Position numbers and translations under genes: made by a program. 64,000 bases of DNA from Nocardioides rotundus (GTDB lineage Bacteria; Actinomycetota; Actinomycetes; Propionibacteriales; Nocardioidaceae): NCBI RefSeq assembly GCF_019931675.1, contig NZ_CP082922.1, positions 2,185,001-2,249,000 of the forward strand, given 5' to 3'. Below are positions 36,942 to 47,577 of the stretch, in pieces; position 1 is the stretch's first letter; each line of letters starts with the position of its first letter. A model generated the notes under the pieces. It saw only the letters and a list, made by a program, of their open reading frames with translations. It ran no database searches and was not told the DNA's origin.

Positions 36942-38498
36942 CTAGGGTCGCAGGTCGAGTCCCCAGATACTGGTCGTGCCGGACACCTCGTTGCCCACCA
37001 GGAGCAGCGGCTCGCCGTTCGGGCTGTCCTCCGCGGCCACGAACGCCAGCCCCTCCGGGCCCAGGTCGCCCGCGCGCGGGTCCTCGGCCGGGTAGGAGTC
37101 GTCCCGATTGCTCAGCAGGCTGACGTACTCCGGCGCGTCCGGCCGGCTGACGTCCAGCACCGCGACCGCGCTGTTCCGCTCCATCCCGACGAAGGCGTAG
37201 GTGCGCATGCCGACCCGGCCGATGGTGACGCCCTCGGGCTCGGGGCCCTTGTTGTCGCTGCGCGAGTCCGCCGAGTCGGTCTCGGAGTGGTCGGCGTTGT
37301 AGGCCGGGAGCTCCGCGGTGACCCGCTCCAGCAGCTCCCCGGAGTCCCACACCTGACGGCCGTCGGCCGACCACACCGAGACCGACCGGGTGCCGAAGGA
37401 CTGGAGCTCGGTGTACTCCCCGCGGGAGTTGCGCGGCGCGGTGGTGGTCACGGTGAGCCGGCCCAGTACGTCGTCCTGCTGGGTCTCCGGCCCGAAGACG
37501 CTCGGGTCCAGCGGCAGCTCCTTGACCCGGGCCTCCTCGGCGAAGCAGTCGTACTCCCGGGCATCGCCCTCGTTGGCGGTGACGAGGTAGCTGCTCCCCC
37601 GCACCTTCCAGGTGGCGATCCCGTCGGGCAGGTAGAGCCCCGAGACCGGGCGCTCGGCGATGCCGGCCACCCCGTCCTTGTCGTTGGCGTCCAGGCCCTG
37701 GCCGGGCAGCGAGTGGTCGCGGGTGCCGAGCGGCGTCACGTCGACGACGCGCGCCTTGGCCAGGTCCACCTTCGCGACGGCGTTGTTCTCCTGGAGGGTG
37801 GCCCAGGCCCAGCGGCCCGCGGTGGCGACGTACTCCGGCTCGAGGTCCTGCGACGCCGAGGCGCCGGGGCCGAAGATCCGGATGCCGTCGGCGCGCAGGG
37901 CGTCCTCGCGGCCGTCGTAGGCGGTGAACCCGGCGGTGCGGGCTGTGGCCCGGGCCGGACCCCGCGAGAGGTCGACGACCGACACCGAGCCGCGCGGGTC
38001 GGCCTGGCCCGCGCAATAGCCCTCGGGCTCGCCCTCGTTGGCCACGACCGCCTTCGAGCCGTCGGCGGTGATCGTCACCATGTCGGGCAGGGCACCGACC
38101 CGCACGCGGCCCGTAGGCCTCAGCGTCCGGGCGTCGAAGAAGGACACCGACCCGGGGTCGGTCTTCTCCTCCGCCTGCTCGGCGACCGCGACCACCTGCC
38201 CGCGGACAGCCACCGAGTTCGCCCCCGGGGTGTCCAGCTCGCTCACCTTGGTCGGCTTCGCCGGGTCGGCGATGGAGAGGACGTCGACGGTGCCGGCCGC
38301 AGCGTTGACCGCGAACACCCGCTGTCGCGCGGGGTCGTGGGCGACGATCTCCGCGCCGCCCTCGTCGAAGAACCCGGAGGCATAGGTACCCAGCAGCTCG
38401 CCGGGGGCGTCGTCGCCGGCTGCGACGGCGGGGGCGATCACGAGCGGGCCGGCGAGGACGGGGACCGCGAACGCGGCGAGCAGGGGCAGCTTCGGCAT
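36942..38498 (-). CDS. Secreted choice-of-anchor I family beta-propeller protein
   Basis: The 518-residue protein begins with a Sec signal (MPKLPLLAAFAVPVLAGPLVIAPAVAAGDD). The body has propeller-like repeats (FAVNAAAGTVDVLSIADPAKPTKVSELDTPGANSVAV, MVTITADGSKAVVANEGEPEGYC, YLVTANEGDAREYDCF) typical of the choice-of-anchor I family found near extracellular phosphatases. GPEPEGVTIGRVGMRTYAFVGMERNSAVAVLDVS is the conserved C-terminal half. The function is unknown and may be phosphoesterase-related. No cell-wall anchor is seen at the C-terminus (ends WGLDLRP). Confidence 0.88.
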   Translation of the reverse strand: MPKLPLLAAFAVPVLAGPLVIAPAVAAGDDAPGELLGTYASGFFDEGGAEIVAHDPARQRVFAVNAAAGTVDVLSIADPAKPTKVSELDTPGANSVAVRGQVVAVAEQAEEKTDPGSVSFFDARTLRPTGRVRVGALPDMVTITADGSKAVVANEGEPEGYCAGQADPRGSVSVVDLSRGPARATARTAGFTAYDGREDALRADGIRIFGPGASASQDLEPEYVATAGRWAWATLQENNAVAKVDLAKARVVDVTPLGTRDHSLPGQGLDANDKDGVAGIAERPVSGLYLPDGIATWKVRGSSYLVTANEGDAREYDCFAEEARVKELPLDPSVFGPETQQDDVLGRLTVTTTAPRNSRGEYTELQSFGTRSVSVWSADGRQVWDSGELLERVTAELPAYNADHSETDSADSRSDNKGPEPEGVTIGRVGMRTYAFVGMERNSAVAVLDVSRPDAPEYVSLLSNRDDSYPAEDPRAGDLGPEGLAFVAAEDSPNGEPLLLVGNEVSGTTSIWGLDLRP

Positions 38499-38575
38499 GG
38501 CCGGAGACTCCGCCAGCGCAGTGACCGCCCGGTGAACGGTCGACGGCTCCGGCCCGACCGGTGGGCGAAGAGCCC

Positions 38576-39097
38576 CTAGTTGACGGCCTTCGGGCCGCGC
38601 AGACCCGAGCGCTGGACGACCCGCTGGATCGCCAGATCGCGCTCGTCGGGGTCGGCGACGAACCGGATGTCGCGCAGCCCCTGCTCCTGGGCGGCGGACT
38701 CGAAGACGAAGTGGCCGTAGCCGAGCAGCCGGCCGAGCAGCGGCTTGGCCACGGTGATGTCCAGGATCCTGGTGAGCGGCATGGTCGAGAGCTGCCGGTT
38801 GAAGACCCCGTGCAGCCGGAAGACCCGCATGTTGGTGATCACGAAGACGTCCCGGCGCACGGCCATCCACAGGTAGGTCGCGTGCAGCGCCACGACCAGC
38901 GCCGCGACGATCGGCACCCAGCCGTAGTCCACCGGGGTGAACGGCACCAGCATGAGCAGCACGACCACGATCGCGAACTCGTCGAGGGGCCGCAGCAGCG
39001 CCACCCAGTGCTTGCGCACCTCGTCGACGACGACCTCGCCCTCCTCACGCAGCAGGTGCCGGCGTACGTCGGCGCTCGCGCCGGTCTCCGACCTCAC
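38576..39097 (-). CDS. PH (bPH2-type) domain membrane protein
   Basis: The 173-residue protein has two membrane segments (residues about 38-90: FAIVVVLLMLVPFTPV and WVPIVAALVVALHATYLWM) followed by a bacterial PH-like domain (RRDVFVITNMRVFRLHGVFNRQLSTMPLTRILDITVAKPLLGRLLGYGHFVFESAAQ). The block TNMRVFRxxGVFNR...MPLxRIxDI is the usual signature. The role is unknown; it probably faces the cytoplasm at the membrane. The gene lies just upstream of a 56-residue membrane protein on the same strand. Confidence 0.88.
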   Translation of the reverse strand: MRSETGASADVRRHLLREEGEVVVDEVRKHWVALLRPLDEFAIVVVLLMLVPFTPVDYGWVPIVAALVVALHATYLWMAVRRDVFVITNMRVFRLHGVFNRQLSTMPLTRILDITVAKPLLGRLLGYGHFVFESAAQEQGLRDIRFVADPDERDLAIQRVVQRSGLRGPKAVN

Positions 39098-39113
39098 GTG
39101 TCCCCCAACCGGG

Positions 39114-39284
39114 TCAGAACAGCTCGCCGAGGAAGCGGATCAGGCCGCGGAAGCCGTCGGTGGCCAGCGCCCAGCCCTCGCCGGCGCCGTTCCTGGCGAC
39201 GTCGGCCAGGCCGCTCGGGTCGGTGAACATCCAGAAGCCGAGGAACACCACGACCACGACGAGCAGCAGTTTCTTGGCGTTCAT
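39114..39284 (-). CDS. Short membrane-anchored protein
   Basis: The 56-residue product has an N-terminal membrane helix after a lysine pair (MNAKKLLLVVVVVFLGFWMFTDPSG) and an amphipathic tail (GWALATDGFRGLIRFLGELF). Similar tiny proteins occur beside PH-domain genes in actinobacteria. The start ATG 39284 has GGAGAGAGTCCC upstream. No function can be assigned. Confidence 0.65.
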   Translation of the reverse strand: MNAKKLLLVVVVVFLGFWMFTDPSGLADVARNGAGEGWALATDGFRGLIRFLGELF

Positions 39285-39443
39285 GGGACTCTCTCCGTGC
39301 AGGGGAAGGCAACACAGGTTCGCCCTTTCGTACCACGCCTCCACCCACGCCCGCGGGAGGCGCGCCCCGGCCGGAGGATCGGGAACCTTCCCCCGTCCCC
39401 ACCGCGTCTGCTGAGGTGAGAGAACGAGGGCGAAGGGGGCGAC

Positions 39444-39947
39444 GTGACGCCGGATGAGGAGTTCAGCCAGTACGCCGGCAGCCGCTGGCCACAGCTGGTC
39501 CGCAGTGCCGTGTTCCTCGGTGCCCGTCCCGCGGACGCCGAGGACGTGGCTCAGGGCGTGCTCGCCCAGGTGTGGCGCTCCTGGCACCGGGTCTCGCAGG
39601 CGGAGGATCCCGACGCCTACGTCTACCGGATGCTGGTCAACCACCTCAACAGCCTGCGTCGCCGCCGCTGGGTCGGCGAGCAGCCGACCGACCTGCACAC
39701 CTCGCACGCCCTCGTCGACCAGACCGCTCCGGCGCCGGACGGCGCGGTGACCGAGCGCGACCAGGTGCTCCGGGTCCTGGCCGCGCTGCCGGCCGAGCAG
39801 CGCCAGGTGCTGGTGCTGCGCTACATCGCCGATCTCTCCGAGAGACAGGCCGCGGCCGCCCTCGGGGTCGCGACCGGCACGGTGAAGAGCCGCGCCTCCC
39901 GCGGACTGTCCGCCATCCGGACCGACCACCTCGTGGAGGAGTCATGA
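39444..39947 (+). CDS. ECF sigma factor, SigE family
   Basis: The 167-residue protein has region 2 (FSQYAGSRWPQLVRSAVFLGARPADAEDVAQGVLAQVWRSW) and region 4 (DQVLRVLAALPAEQRQVLVLRYIADLSERQAAAALGVATGTVKSRASRGLSAI). The wording matches the SigE-family group of streptomycete-type ECF factors, which respond to cell-envelope conditions. The start GTG 39444 gives MTPDEEF. It overlaps the next gene in ATGA, which therefore probably encodes its membrane regulator. Confidence 0.93.
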   Translation: MTPDEEFSQYAGSRWPQLVRSAVFLGARPADAEDVAQGVLAQVWRSWHRVSQAEDPDAYVYRMLVNHLNSLRRRRWVGEQPTDLHTSHALVDQTAPAPDGAVTERDQVLRVLAALPAEQRQVLVLRYIADLSERQAAAALGVATGTVKSRASRGLSAIRTDHLVEES

Positions 39948-40480
39948 ACGACCGCATCGACCTGCTCCAGCGGGCGGCCTCGTCGCTGCCCGTGCCGCCC
40001 CTCGACCTGGACGCCCTCGCGGCCCGTCGCCGCGCCCAGCGCCGCCGACGCGCCGGCATGGTCGGCCTGGGCCTCGCTGCCTCCGTCGCCGTCGGCGGGC
40101 TGGCCCTCTCGGCCATCGCTCCCTCCGGCGGTCCCGACTCGCCGCGTCAGGCGGGCGGCCCCGCCTCATCGACCCCCACTGCGACCTCCTCAGCGCGCCC
40201 CGGCTCCGCCCCCGTGACCTGCACCTCCCAGCCGGACCGGGCCGTCTACTACGGCACCGTGACCCGAGAGGGCAAGCGGCTGGTCCTCCGTCCGGAGGAC
40301 CCCGACGCGGTACCGCAGGGGCTCGCGGAGCCGATGGAGCTGACCTCGATCTCGGTGACCGACGCGGAGAGCCGGATGCGGTTCACTGCCCGGGGCCCCG
40401 ACGACTCCGACCCCGGCGTCGAGCTGCTGTGCGACGCCCCGTTGGAGCTGGCCGACGTGCTCTCGATCTCCCCGCGCTGA
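39944..40480 (+). CDS. Membrane protein coupled to the sigma factor (anti-sigma-like)
   Basis: The 178-residue protein has a cytoplasmic N-terminus (MNDRIDLLQRAASSLPVPPLDLDALAARRRAQRRRR), one membrane helix (AGMVGLGLAASVAVGGLALSAI) and an extracytoplasmic Ser/Pro/Thr linker plus small domain with two cysteines (TCTSQPD and LLCDAP). It lacks a zinc anti-sigma HxxxCxxC motif. Membrane topology and coupling to the sigma gene suggest a regulator of that sigma factor. Confidence 0.7.
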   Translation: MNDRIDLLQRAASSLPVPPLDLDALAARRRAQRRRRAGMVGLGLAASVAVGGLALSAIAPSGGPDSPRQAGGPASSTPTATSSARPGSAPVTCTSQPDRAVYYGTVTREGKRLVLRPEDPDAVPQGLAEPMELTSISVTDAESRMRFTARGPDDSDPGVELLCDAPLELADVLSISPR

Positions 40481-40486
40481 GGCGCC

Positions 40487-41443
40487 TCACAGGGAGCGGC
40501 GCAGCGTCTCCGCGGCCTTCCAGGGGTCGAGTTCGCCGGCGGCGACCGAGGCGGCCAGCCCGTCCAGGTCGGAGTCCCCGCGGGCCTCGTCCCACTCCTG
40601 GCGCAGGGCCGCCAGTGCGATGGCCTCGACCTCCTCGCGCGCCCGCCGGGTGCGCCGTGCCTCCAGGCGACCGTCCTGCTCCAGGAACTCCCGGTGCCGG
40701 GCCACCTCGGCCACGACCTCGTCGGCCCCTTCGCCCGTGGTCGCGACGGCCTTGACGATCGGCGGCCGCCAGGCGTCATCGGGCCGGTCGGCCATCGCGA
40801 TCATCGTGCGCAGCTCGCGGCGGACCTGGTCGGCGCCGGGGCGGTCGGCCTTGTTCACGACGTACACGTCGCCCACCTCCAGCAGCCCCGCCTTGGCCGC
40901 CTGGATGCCGTCGCCCAGGCCGGGCGCGGAGAGCACCAGCGTGGTGTCGGCCAGGTGGGCCACCTCGACCTCGCTCTGCCCGACGCCGACGGTCTCGACC
41001 AGCACGATGTCGCAGCCGGCCGCATCCAGCACCCGCAGCGCCTGCGGGGTGCCCCAGGAGAGGCCGCCGAGGTGGCCGCGCGCGGCCATCGACCGGATGA
41101 AGACCTCCCGGTCCAGTGCGTGGTCCTCCATCCGGATCCGGTCGCCCAGCAGCGCGCCGCCGGAGAACGGCGAGGACGGATCGACGGCCAGCACTCCCAC
41201 CCGCTTCCCTTCGCGACGCCAGGCCGTGACCAGGGCCGAGGTGGTGGTCGACTTGCCGACCCCGGGCGAGCCGGTCAGGCCGACCACCTGGGCGGCACCG
41301 GTGAAGGGCGCCAGGGCGGCCATCACCTCCGGCAGCAGCGGCGAGCGGTCCTCCACCAGGGAGATCAGGCGCGCCACCGACCGCGGGTCGCCCTCGCGGG
41401 CGCCGCGGACCAGGTCGGGGACGGAGGCGGCCCGCCGGCTCAC
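40487..41443 (-). CDS. meaB: Methylmalonyl-CoA mutase-associated GTPase MeaB
   Basis: The 318-residue G3E GTPase protects and reloads adenosylcobalamin-dependent acyl-CoA mutases. Motifs: Walker [20 protein letters not shown] (about 55-66), [37 protein letters not shown] (switch) and the NKAD guanine motif ([14 protein letters not shown]). The first codon is GTG 41443, overlapping the thiolase stop (GTGA). Mutase genes themselves are not in the window. With the epimerase and Ccr nearby it points to ethylmalonyl- and methylmalonyl-CoA metabolism. Confidence 0.95.
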   Translation of the reverse strand: MSRRAASVPDLVRGAREGDPRSVARLISLVEDRSPLLPEVMAALAPFTGAAQVVGLTGSPGVGKSTTTSALVTAWRREGKRVGVLAVDPSSPFSGGALLGDRIRMEDHALDREVFIRSMAARGHLGGLSWGTPQALRVLDAAGCDIVLVETVGVGQSEVEVAHLADTTLVLSAPGLGDGIQAAKAGLLEVGDVYVVNKADRPGADQVRRELRTMIAMADRPDDAWRPPIVKAVATTGEGADEVVAEVARHREFLEQDGRLEARRTRRAREEVEAIALAALRQEWDEARGDSDLDGLAASVAAGELDPWKAAETLRRSL

Positions 41444-42633
41444 GCCTCGGCGGGAACGCGGATGATCAGCGCGTCACCCTGGCCACCGCCGCCGCACAGC
41501 GCGGCCGCGCCGACGCCGCCGCCGCGGCGCTTCAACTCGTGCGCCAGGTGCAGCACGATCCGGGCGCCGGACATGCCGACCGGGTGGCCCAGCGCGATGG
41601 CTCCGCCGTTGACGTTGACCTTGTCCTCGGAGACGCCGAGGTCGCGAGCGGACTCGATGCCCACCGCGGCGAAGGCCTCGTTGAGCTCGAACAGGTCGAT
41701 GTCGGAGACCTCGATGCCCTCCTTGCCGGCGGCCTTGCGGATCGCGTTGGCCGGCTGCATCTGCAGGGTCGAGTCGGGGCCGGCGACCTGGCCGTGCGCG
41801 CCGATCTCGGCGAGCCAGGTCAGGCCGAGCTCCTCGGCCTTGGCCTTGCTCATCACGACGACGGCGCAGGCGCCGTCGGAGATCTGCGAGGCGGAGCCGG
41901 CGGTGATGGTGCCGTCCTTGGAGAAGGCGGGGCGCAGCTTGCTCAGCGACTCCGCGGTGGTGTCGCCGCGCACGCCCTCGTCGGCGGAGACCACGACCGG
42001 GTCGCCCTTGCGCTGCGGGATCTCCACGGAGACGACCTCGTCGTCGAAGAGCCCGTTCTTCCACGCCTCGGCCGCACGCTGGTGCGAGCGGGCGGCGAAC
42101 TCGTCCTGCTCCTCGCGGGTGAGGTGGTCCTCGGAGGCGTTGCGCTGCTCGGTGAGTGCGCCCATCGCCTGCCGGGTGGTCTGGTCGTAGAGCGCGTCGT
42201 AGGCCATCGAGTCCACGAGCGGGGTGTCGCCGTACTTGAAGCCCTCCCGCGACTTCGGCAGCAGGTGCGGTGCCTGGGTCATCGACTCCATGCCGCCGGC
42301 CACGACGATCTCGTGCTCGCCCGCGCGGATGAGCTGGTCGGCCATCGCGATGGCGTTGATGCCGGAGAGGCAGACCTTGTTGATGGTGATGGAGGGCAGC
42401 TCCATCGGCAGGCCCGCCGCCACGCCGGCGGTGCGGGCGGGGTTCTGCCCGGCGCCGGCCTGGATGACCTGGCCCATGATCAGGTAGTCGACCTGGTCGG
42501 GCGTCACGCCCGCCTTCTCCAGAGCGCCCTTGATGGCCACCCCTCCCAGGTCCGCCGCGCTCTGGTCCTTCAGCCCGCCCAGCAGGCGGCCGATCGGGGT
42601 ACGTGCCCCGGCGACGATCACGGTCTCGGACAT
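41440..42633 (-). CDS. Acetyl-CoA C-acetyltransferase (thiolase)
   Basis: The 397-residue enzyme condenses two acetyl-CoA or cleaves acetoacetyl-CoA. The nucleophile Cys is in [19 protein letters not shown] (about 88). The base His is in [16 protein letters not shown] (about 350), the second Cys in [14 protein letters not shown] (about 379), and the conserved NEAFA is present. Start ATG 42633 gives [15 protein letters not shown]. It is translationally coupled to meaB. Divergent 174 bp away is methylmalonyl-CoA epimerase, so both share a promoter region. Confidence 0.94.
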   Translation of the reverse strand: MSETVIVAGARTPIGRLLGGLKDQSAADLGGVAIKGALEKAGVTPDQVDYLIMGQVIQAGAGQNPARTAGVAAGLPMELPSITINKVCLSGINAIAMADQLIRAGEHEIVVAGGMESMTQAPHLLPKSREGFKYGDTPLVDSMAYDALYDQTTRQAMGALTEQRNASEDHLTREEQDEFAARSHQRAAEAWKNGLFDDEVVSVEIPQRKGDPVVVSADEGVRGDTTAESLSKLRPAFSKDGTITAGSASQISDGACAVVVMSKAKAEELGLTWLAEIGAHGQVAGPDSTLQMQPANAIRKAAGKEGIEVSDIDLFELNEAFAAVGIESARDLGVSEDKVNVNGGAIALGHPVGMSGARIVLHLAHELKRRGGGVGAAALCGGGGQGDALIIRVPAEA

Positions 42634-42807
42634 GGGTGCCTCCACAGGTGTCGGATGCGCGGCGACCCGCCGCGCTCTCGTTGTCGCAGTTGTCTTGTGA
42701 CGATACCCAGCACGGCGCGCGGCGGGGAGGGGGCGGACGCCTCGACCCGTGAGGAACAGGTCACAACCCCCTACCGCCACCGCGGGACGGCGTACGACGA
42801 TGACGCC

Positions 42808-43263
42808 ATGAGCACTCCGGACGTCCACGCCGCCATCCCCGACCACCTGTTCACCGCCATCGACCACGTCGGGATCGCGGTGGCGGACCTGGACGCGGCG
42901 AAGGCGTTCTACCGCGACACCTACGGCATGCAGGTGCTGCACGAGGAGACCAACGAGGAACAGGGAGTGCGCGAGGCGATGGTCGGCGTCGGCGACTCCG
43001 GCTCGGCCATCCAGCTGCTCGCCCCGCTCGACGAGACCTCCACGATCGCGAAGTTCCTCGAGCGCTCCGGTCCGGGGATGCAGCAGCTCGCCTTCCGGGT
43101 GACCGACCTGGAGCAGGTCTCGCAGATCCTGCGCGACCGCGGCCTGCGACTGCTCTACGACGAGTCGCGCCGGGGCACCTCGGACAGCCGGGTGAACTTC
43201 ATCCACCCCAAGGACACCGGCGGCGTGCTGGTCGAGCTCGTGCAGCCCGCCGGCCCGCACTGA
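42808..43263 (+). CDS. mce: Methylmalonyl-CoA epimerase
   Basis: The 151-residue vicinal-oxygen-chelate protein interconverts (2R)- and (2S)-methylmalonyl-Co[25 protein letters not shown] supplies the first metal His. [13 protein letters not shown] lies in the second repeat; the usual His of the HxAF motif appears as Gln here. [16 protein letters not shown] supplies the last His/Glu. Length and order fit the family. Start ATG 42808 gives [11 protein letters not shown]. It converges with the DUF1445 gene 7 bp downstream. Confidence 0.92.
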   Translation: MSTPDVHAAIPDHLFTAIDHVGIAVADLDAAKAFYRDTYGMQVLHEETNEEQGVREAMVGVGDSGSAIQLLAPLDETSTIAKFLERSGPGMQQLAFRVTDLEQVSQILRDRGLRLLYDESRRGTSDSRVNFIHPKDTGGVLVELVQPAGPH

Positions 43264-43270
43264 CGGGCGC

Positions 43271-44050
43271 TCAGGGCACCAGGTAGGCGCTGTCCCGGGC
43301 GTCGGTGACCAGCATGTGCCCGGGCGCGTGGGCGATCGCGAGGGCGGGACGCGACTCCATCACCGCCGCCTGCGGGGTGACGCCGCAGCCCCAGAAGACG
43401 GGGACCTCGCCGGGGCGTACGTCGACCGGGTCGCCGAAGTCGGGGGCGGCGAGGTCGGCGATCCCCAGCGCACCCGGGTCGCCCACGTGCACCGGGGCGC
43501 CGTGCACCGCCGGGTAGCGGCTCGTCACCCGCACGGCGGTGGCGACCTGCTCGGCGGGGACCGGGCGCATCGAGACGACCAGCGGGCCGGAGATCGCTCC
43601 CGCGGGTCGGCACCGGCGGTCGGTGACGTACATCGGGACGTTGACCCCCTGCTCGACGTGCCGCACCGGCACCCCCGCCTCGAGCAGGGCGTCCTCGAAG
43701 GTGAACGAGCAGCCGATGAGGAAGGACACCAGGTCGTCCCGCCACCACGACCGCACGTCGCCGACCTCCTCGGCGAGCTCCCCGTCGACGTAGACACGGT
43801 AGGCCGGCAGGTCGGTGCGCACGTCGCCGTCGAGCAGCGGGCCCGCGACCGCGCCGGGGTCCAGCACGTCCAGGACCGGGCACGGAACGGGGTTGCGCTG
43901 GGCGAAGAGCAGGAAGTCGTATGCCAGCTCGCGGGGCAGCACCAGCAGGTTGGCCTGCGTCCAGCCCGCGCACCAGCCGGCGGTCGGCGTGACCAGCCCG
44001 TCGCGGAAGCGGGCGCGCGCCTCGGTGGGAGTCAGGTCGGCGACGCTCAT
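43271..44050 (-). CDS. DUF1445 family putative hydro-lyase (YcsI-like)
   Basis: The 259-residue protein matches the YcsI/DUF1445 family related to D-glutamate cyclase: [76 protein letters not shown] and [12 protein letters not shown] with [15 protein letters not shown] at the end. It is the last gene of the pxp operon (overlap ATGA with pxpC). In Bacillus subtilis the homologue ycsI lies in the same group of genes (ycsF-ycsG-ycsI-kipI-kipA). The reaction is likely linked to pyroglutamate or D-glutamate, but is not proven for this protein. Confidence 0.9.
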   Translation of the reverse strand: MSVADLTPTEARARFRDGLVTPTAGWCAGWTQANLLVLPRELAYDFLLFAQRNPVPCPVLDVLDPGAVAGPLLDGDVRTDLPAYRVYVDGELAEEVGDVRSWWRDDLVSFLIGCSFTFEDALLEAGVPVRHVEQGVNVPMYVTDRRCRPAGAISGPLVVSMRPVPAEQVATAVRVTSRYPAVHGAPVHVGDPGALGIADLAAPDFGDPVDVRPGEVPVFWGCGVTPQAAVMESRPALAIAHAPGHMLVTDARDSAYLVP

Positions 44051-44907
44051 GGCGCGCCCACCCACTCCAGTCGCAGCGACTGTCCCGGCTGCAGCTGCGC
44101 GAGCCGGTCGACGTCCTCGTCCACGACGACGGCGACGACCGGGTAGCCCCCGGTCACCGGGTGGTCGGCCAGGAACAGCACGGGCTCCCCGCCTGGCGGC
44201 ACCTGCACGGCACCGCGCCAGGCGCCCTCGCTGGGCAGCTCCCCGTCGCGGCCGCGCTCCAGGGTCGCGCCGGAGAGCCGGATCCCCACCCGGTTGCTGC
44301 GGTCGCTGACCTGCCAGTCGGAGCGGACCAGCTCCTCGGCGTCGGCCAGCCAGTCGTCCCGGGGCCCACGGACGGCCCGCACCACGACCACGTCGTCCTG
44401 GCGCAGCCACGGCAGGTTGTCCACGCCGGGCAGCTCGCCGTACGCCGCCCCCACGGGCAGCTCGTCGCCCTCGCTCAAGGGCTCGGGCCCCAGGCCGGCG
44501 AGCACGTCGCGGCTGCGCGAGCCGAGCACGGGAGGTACGTCGACCCCGCCGCGCAGGCACAGGTAGGACCGCAGCCCCAGCCGTGGCGGCTCGATGGTCA
44601 GCGTCGATCCGGCGGGCGCCACCCCGACCGTGTGCGACCCGACCCCGCGGTCGTCGACCCGGACCTCGCCCACCGCGCCGCTGACGCAGAAGCCCAGGGG
44701 CTCGTCGCCCACCCGGAGGCTCAGCCCGCCGAAGGTCACCTCGACCGCCGCGGCGCCCTCCTCGTTGCCGACGGCCCGGTTGCCCTGCCGCAGCGCTCCC
44801 CGGTCGGCGGCGCCGGAGCGGCCCACTCCGATGCCCGAGCCGCCGGTGCGGCCCAGGTCCTCGATCACGGCGAGCGGTCCGGTCGCCAGCACGGTCGCGC
44901 CCCTCAT
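44047..44907 (-). CDS. pxpC: 5-oxoprolinase subunit C (biotin-dependent carboxylase-like, KipA family)
   Basis: The 286-residue subunit works with PxpA and PxpB in ATP-dependent hydrolysis of 5-oxoproline to glutamate. Matches include [50 protein letters not shown]-like, [28 protein letters not shown] and [15 protein letters not shown] with [15 protein letters not shown]. The start ATG 44907 lies in the overlap with pxpB. Confidence 0.93.
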   Translation of the reverse strand: MRGATVLATGPLAVIEDLGRTGGSGIGVGRSGAADRGALRQGNRAVGNEEGAAAVEVTFGGLSLRVGDEPLGFCVSGAVGEVRVDDRGVGSHTVGVAPAGSTLTIEPPRLGLRSYLCLRGGVDVPPVLGSRSRDVLAGLGPEPLSEGDELPVGAAYGELPGVDNLPWLRQDDVVVVRAVRGPRDDWLADAEELVRSDWQVSDRSNRVGIRLSGATLERGRDGELPSEGAWRGAVQVPPGGEPVLFLADHPVTGGYPVVAVVVDEDVDRLAQLQPGQSLRLEWVGAP

Positions 44908-45521
44908 CGGCCCGCCTCGGTGAAGCGGACCCGGACGCCGGGACGCAGCAGCGCCGCGGGCTCGCGGTCCAGGTCGAACATGGCCAGGTCGGTGCGCCCG
45001 ATCAGCTGCCACCCGCCGGGCGACTCGCGCGGGTAGACCCCGGCGTACTCCCCCGCGAGCCCGACGGCTCCGGCCGGTACGGCGGTCCGCGAGCTCTCCC
45101 GCCGCGGCACGTGCAGCCGGTCGTCCTCGCCCACCAGGTAGCCGAAGCCCGGGGCGAAGCCGCCGAAGGCCACCCGCCAGGTCTGGCCGGTGTGTGCCGC
45201 CACCACCTCCTCCGCCGACAGCCCGGTGAGCCGGGCGACATCCTCGAGGTCCTCGCCGTCGTAGACGACCGGCACCTCGACCAGCCCGCCCTCGTCCTCC
45301 CGGTCCTTCAGGGGCGTCACCTCGACCCGCTCGAGGGCGTCGCGCAGGTCCCCGACCCCGGCACCGTCGGCCGCCACGACCAGCACGGTGCGGGCCGCGG
45401 GCACCAGCTCGCCCACGGCGGCCGGCGGGTCCTCCCGCAACGCGGCCGCCAGGGCGAGCGCCTCCTCGCCGTCGGCCAGCTCCACCAGGAGCGCGCGGTC
45501 GCCGTAGGGCAGCAGCCTCAC
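44904..45521 (-). CDS. pxpB: 5-oxoprolinase subunit B (KipI family)
   Basis: The 205-residue subunit has the family features [63 protein letters not shown] and [33 protein letters not shown]. It partners PxpC, and homologues also inhibit sensor kinase KinA in Bacillus (KipI), which is unlikely to apply here. The start is GTG 45521 in a GTGA overlap with pxpA; the longer frame upstream is pxpA in another frame. Confidence 0.93.
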   Translation of the reverse strand: MRLLPYGDRALLVELADGEEALALAAALREDPPAAVGELVPAARTVLVVAADGAGVGDLRDALERVEVTPLKDREDEGGLVEVPVVYDGEDLEDVARLTGLSAEEVVAAHTGQTWRVAFGGFAPGFGYLVGEDDRLHVPRRESSRTAVPAGAVGLAGEYAGVYPRESPGGWQLIGRTDLAMFDLDREPAALLRPGVRVRFTEAGR

Positions 45522-46273
45522 GCGAACGCCTCCACGTCGACTCCCGCGTCGTCCAGCGCGGCGCGCACGGCCGCGGCCATCGCCACGGCGCCCGGGCTGT
45601 CCCCGTGCAGGCACACCGACTCCGCCTGGACGGCCACCTCGGTGCCGTCGATCGCGGTCAGCCGCCCCTCGGTGACCATCCGCAGCACCCGGTCGGCGAC
45701 CTCGGCGGGGTCGTGCAGCACCGCGCCCTCGACCGACCGGGACACCAGCGTGCCCTCGGGCGTGTAGGCGCGGTCGGCGAAGGCCTCCCGCACGGTGCGC
45801 AGCCCGGCCCGCTCGGCCCGGGCGAGGAGCTCGGAGCCGGGCAGCCCGAGCAGCGGCAGCGAGGCGTCGTAGGCGCTCACCGCGTCGACGACCGCCTGGG
45901 CCTGCGCCTCGTGCTGCACCGTGGCGTTGTAGAGCGCCCCGTGCGGCTTGACGTAGGCGACCCGGGTGCCCGCCACGTGGGCCATCGCGGCCAGCGCCCC
46001 GATCTGGTAGGTCACGTCGTCGGCGAGCTCGACCGGGTCCATCTCGATGAAGCGGCGGCCGAAGCCGGCGAGGTCGCGGTAGCCGACCTGGGCGCCGACC
46101 ACCACGCCGCGTCGGACGGCCGTCTCGCAGCAGCCGCGCAGCGTGGTGGGGTCCCCGGCGTGGAAGCCGCAGGCCACGTTGGCGCTGGTCACCTGGGCCA
46201 GCACGGCGTCGTCGTCGCCCAGCTCCCAGCGGCCGAAGGACTCCCCCACGTCGCTGTTCAGGTCGATCCGCAT
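45518..46273 (-). CDS. pxpA: 5-oxoprolinase subunit A (LamB/YcsF family)
   Basis: The 251-residue protein fits the family throughout: [75 protein letters not shown] and a C-terminal [14 protein letters not shown]. It supplies the first half reaction of 5-oxoprolinase. It follows the transporter gene by 11 bp and overlaps pxpB. The set A-B-C is complete. Confidence 0.94.
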   Translation of the reverse strand: MRIDLNSDVGESFGRWELGDDDAVLAQVTSANVACGFHAGDPTTLRGCCETAVRRGVVVGAQVGYRDLAGFGRRFIEMDPVELADDVTYQIGALAAMAHVAGTRVAYVKPHGALYNATVQHEAQAQAVVDAVSAYDASLPLLGLPGSELLARAERAGLRTVREAFADRAYTPEGTLVSRSVEGAVLHDPAEVADRVLRMVTEGRLTAIDGTEVAVQAESVCLHGDSPGAVAMAAAVRAALDDAGVDVEAFA

Positions 46274-46284
46274 CGCGTCCCCTC

Positions 46285-47505
46285 TCACAGGTCCCCGAGC
46301 AGCTGCAGCGCGTTCCACCCGAGGTAGAGCGTCAGCAGCCAGGCTGCCACCCCCACGGCCAGCAGCCAGACCGGGTAGCGGTAGCCGCCCAGCAGGTCGC
46401 GGCGCCGCCAGGCGACGTAGAGCAGCACGGTGAAGCCGAGCGGCAGGATCAGCCCGTTGAAGGTGCCGGCGAAGACGAGCAGCTCGGCCGGTGCCTGCTC
46501 GATGATGACGAAGACGACGGCGCTCGCGGCGATGAAGGCGACGGTGAGCAGGTTGCGCGTGCGCGCGGAGGTGCTGCGGGTGGTGAGGAAGGAGACGGAG
46601 GTGTACGCCGCCCCGACGACCGAGGTGAGCGCCGCGGCCCAGAGGATCACCCCGAACATCCGCAGGCCGAGCTCGCCCGCCGCCGCCTCGAAGGCCGACC
46701 CGGCCGGGTTCTCGGCGGACAGGGTGGCCCCGCCGGCCACCACGCCGAGGATCGCCAGGAAGAGCAGGATCCGCATGAGCCCGGTGACCAGGATGCTCAC
46801 CACCGAGGAGCGGGTGATGTCGCCGACGTGCTCCACTCCGGTGCGGCCCGAGTCCAGCAGCCGGTGCGCCCCGGCATAGGTGATGTAGCCACCGACCGTG
46901 CCGCCGATGATCGTGGTGGTCGCCACGAAGTCGAAGGTGTCCGGCGCGACCGTGCTGCGCAGTGCCTCGCCGACCGGCGGGTCGGAGGTGATCGCCACGA
47001 CCAGGGTCGCCACGATCATCACCAGGCCGAGCACGACGACGACCCGGTCCAGGGCGATGCCGGCCCGCTTGGAGAGGAAGATCCCGATGGCGATGGCCGC
47101 GGAGATCGCCCCGCCGATGCGGGCGTCGAGGCCGAACATGGCGTTCGCGCCGATGCCGGAGCCGGCGACGTTGCCGATGTTGAAGATGAAGCCGCCGATG
47201 ACCACCAGCGCGGCCAGCAGGTAGCCGACGCCGGGCAGCACCCGGTTGCCGAGCTCGTGAGCGCGCATGCCGCTGACCCCGACCACGCGCCACACGTTCA
47301 TCTGCACGGCGATGTCCACCACGATCGAGACCAGGATCGCGCAGGCGAAGGCCGCGCCCAGCTGCCCGGTGAACGTGGCGGTCTGGGTCAGGAAGCCCGG
47401 GCCGATGGCGCTGGTGGCCATCAGGAAGATGGCGCCGAGCACGGCCGAGCGCCCGGCGGCGTCCTCGATCGGTCGGCTCTCGGCCGGCGGTGTGTCCTGG
47501 CTCAT
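46285..47505 (-). CDS. NRAMP-family transporter of the 5-oxoproline operon (YcsG-like)
   Basis: The 406-residue protein has about eleven hydrophobic helices and begins [40 protein letters not shown], the NRAMP first-helix signature in a diverged form (xGPGFL in place of DPGN). [20 protein letters not shown] corresponds to later helices. The weak metal-site conservation and the pxpA neighbour suggest transport of pyroglutamate or a related organic acid rather than a metal. In Bacillus subtilis ycsG has the same place. It is the first gene of the operon; its start ATG 47505 faces the GntR gene. Confidence 0.87.
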   Translation of the reverse strand: MSQDTPPAESRPIEDAAGRSAVLGAIFLMATSAIGPGFLTQTATFTGQLGAAFACAILVSIVVDIAVQMNVWRVVGVSGMRAHELGNRVLPGVGYLLAALVVIGGFIFNIGNVAGSGIGANAMFGLDARIGGAISAAIAIGIFLSKRAGIALDRVVVVLGLVMIVATLVVAITSDPPVGEALRSTVAPDTFDFVATTTIIGGTVGGYITYAGAHRLLDSGRTGVEHVGDITRSSVVSILVTGLMRILLFLAILGVVAGGATLSAENPAGSAFEAAAGELGLRMFGVILWAAALTSVVGAAYTSVSFLTTRSTSARTRNLLTVAFIAASAVVFVIIEQAPAELLVFAGTFNGLILPLGFTVLLYVAWRRRDLLGGYRYPVWLLAVGVAAWLLTLYLGWNALQLLGDL

Positions 47506-47523
47506 AGCCCACGACTCTCCCAG

Positions 47524-47534
47524 TTGTTCAACAA
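47524..47534. promoter_or_regulatory. Candidate GntR operator between the pxp operon and its regulator
   Basis: TTGTTCAACAA is a perfect inverted repeat with a central base, 18 bp upstream of the transporter start and 43 bp upstream of the GntR gene. It sits in the 72-bp intergenic gap, where an autoregulated divergent operator is expected. Confidence 0.6.
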
Positions 47535-47577
47535 TCCGGCAATACCCGCATCCAACATTCGTGCGTACAGTCCCCCC

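Noticed and set aside
43271..46273. Allophanate/urea carboxylase subunits
   Set aside because: The KipI/KipA-type proteins resemble allophanate hydrolase domains, but the adjacent LamB/YcsF and DUF1445 genes identify a 5-oxoprolinase operon.
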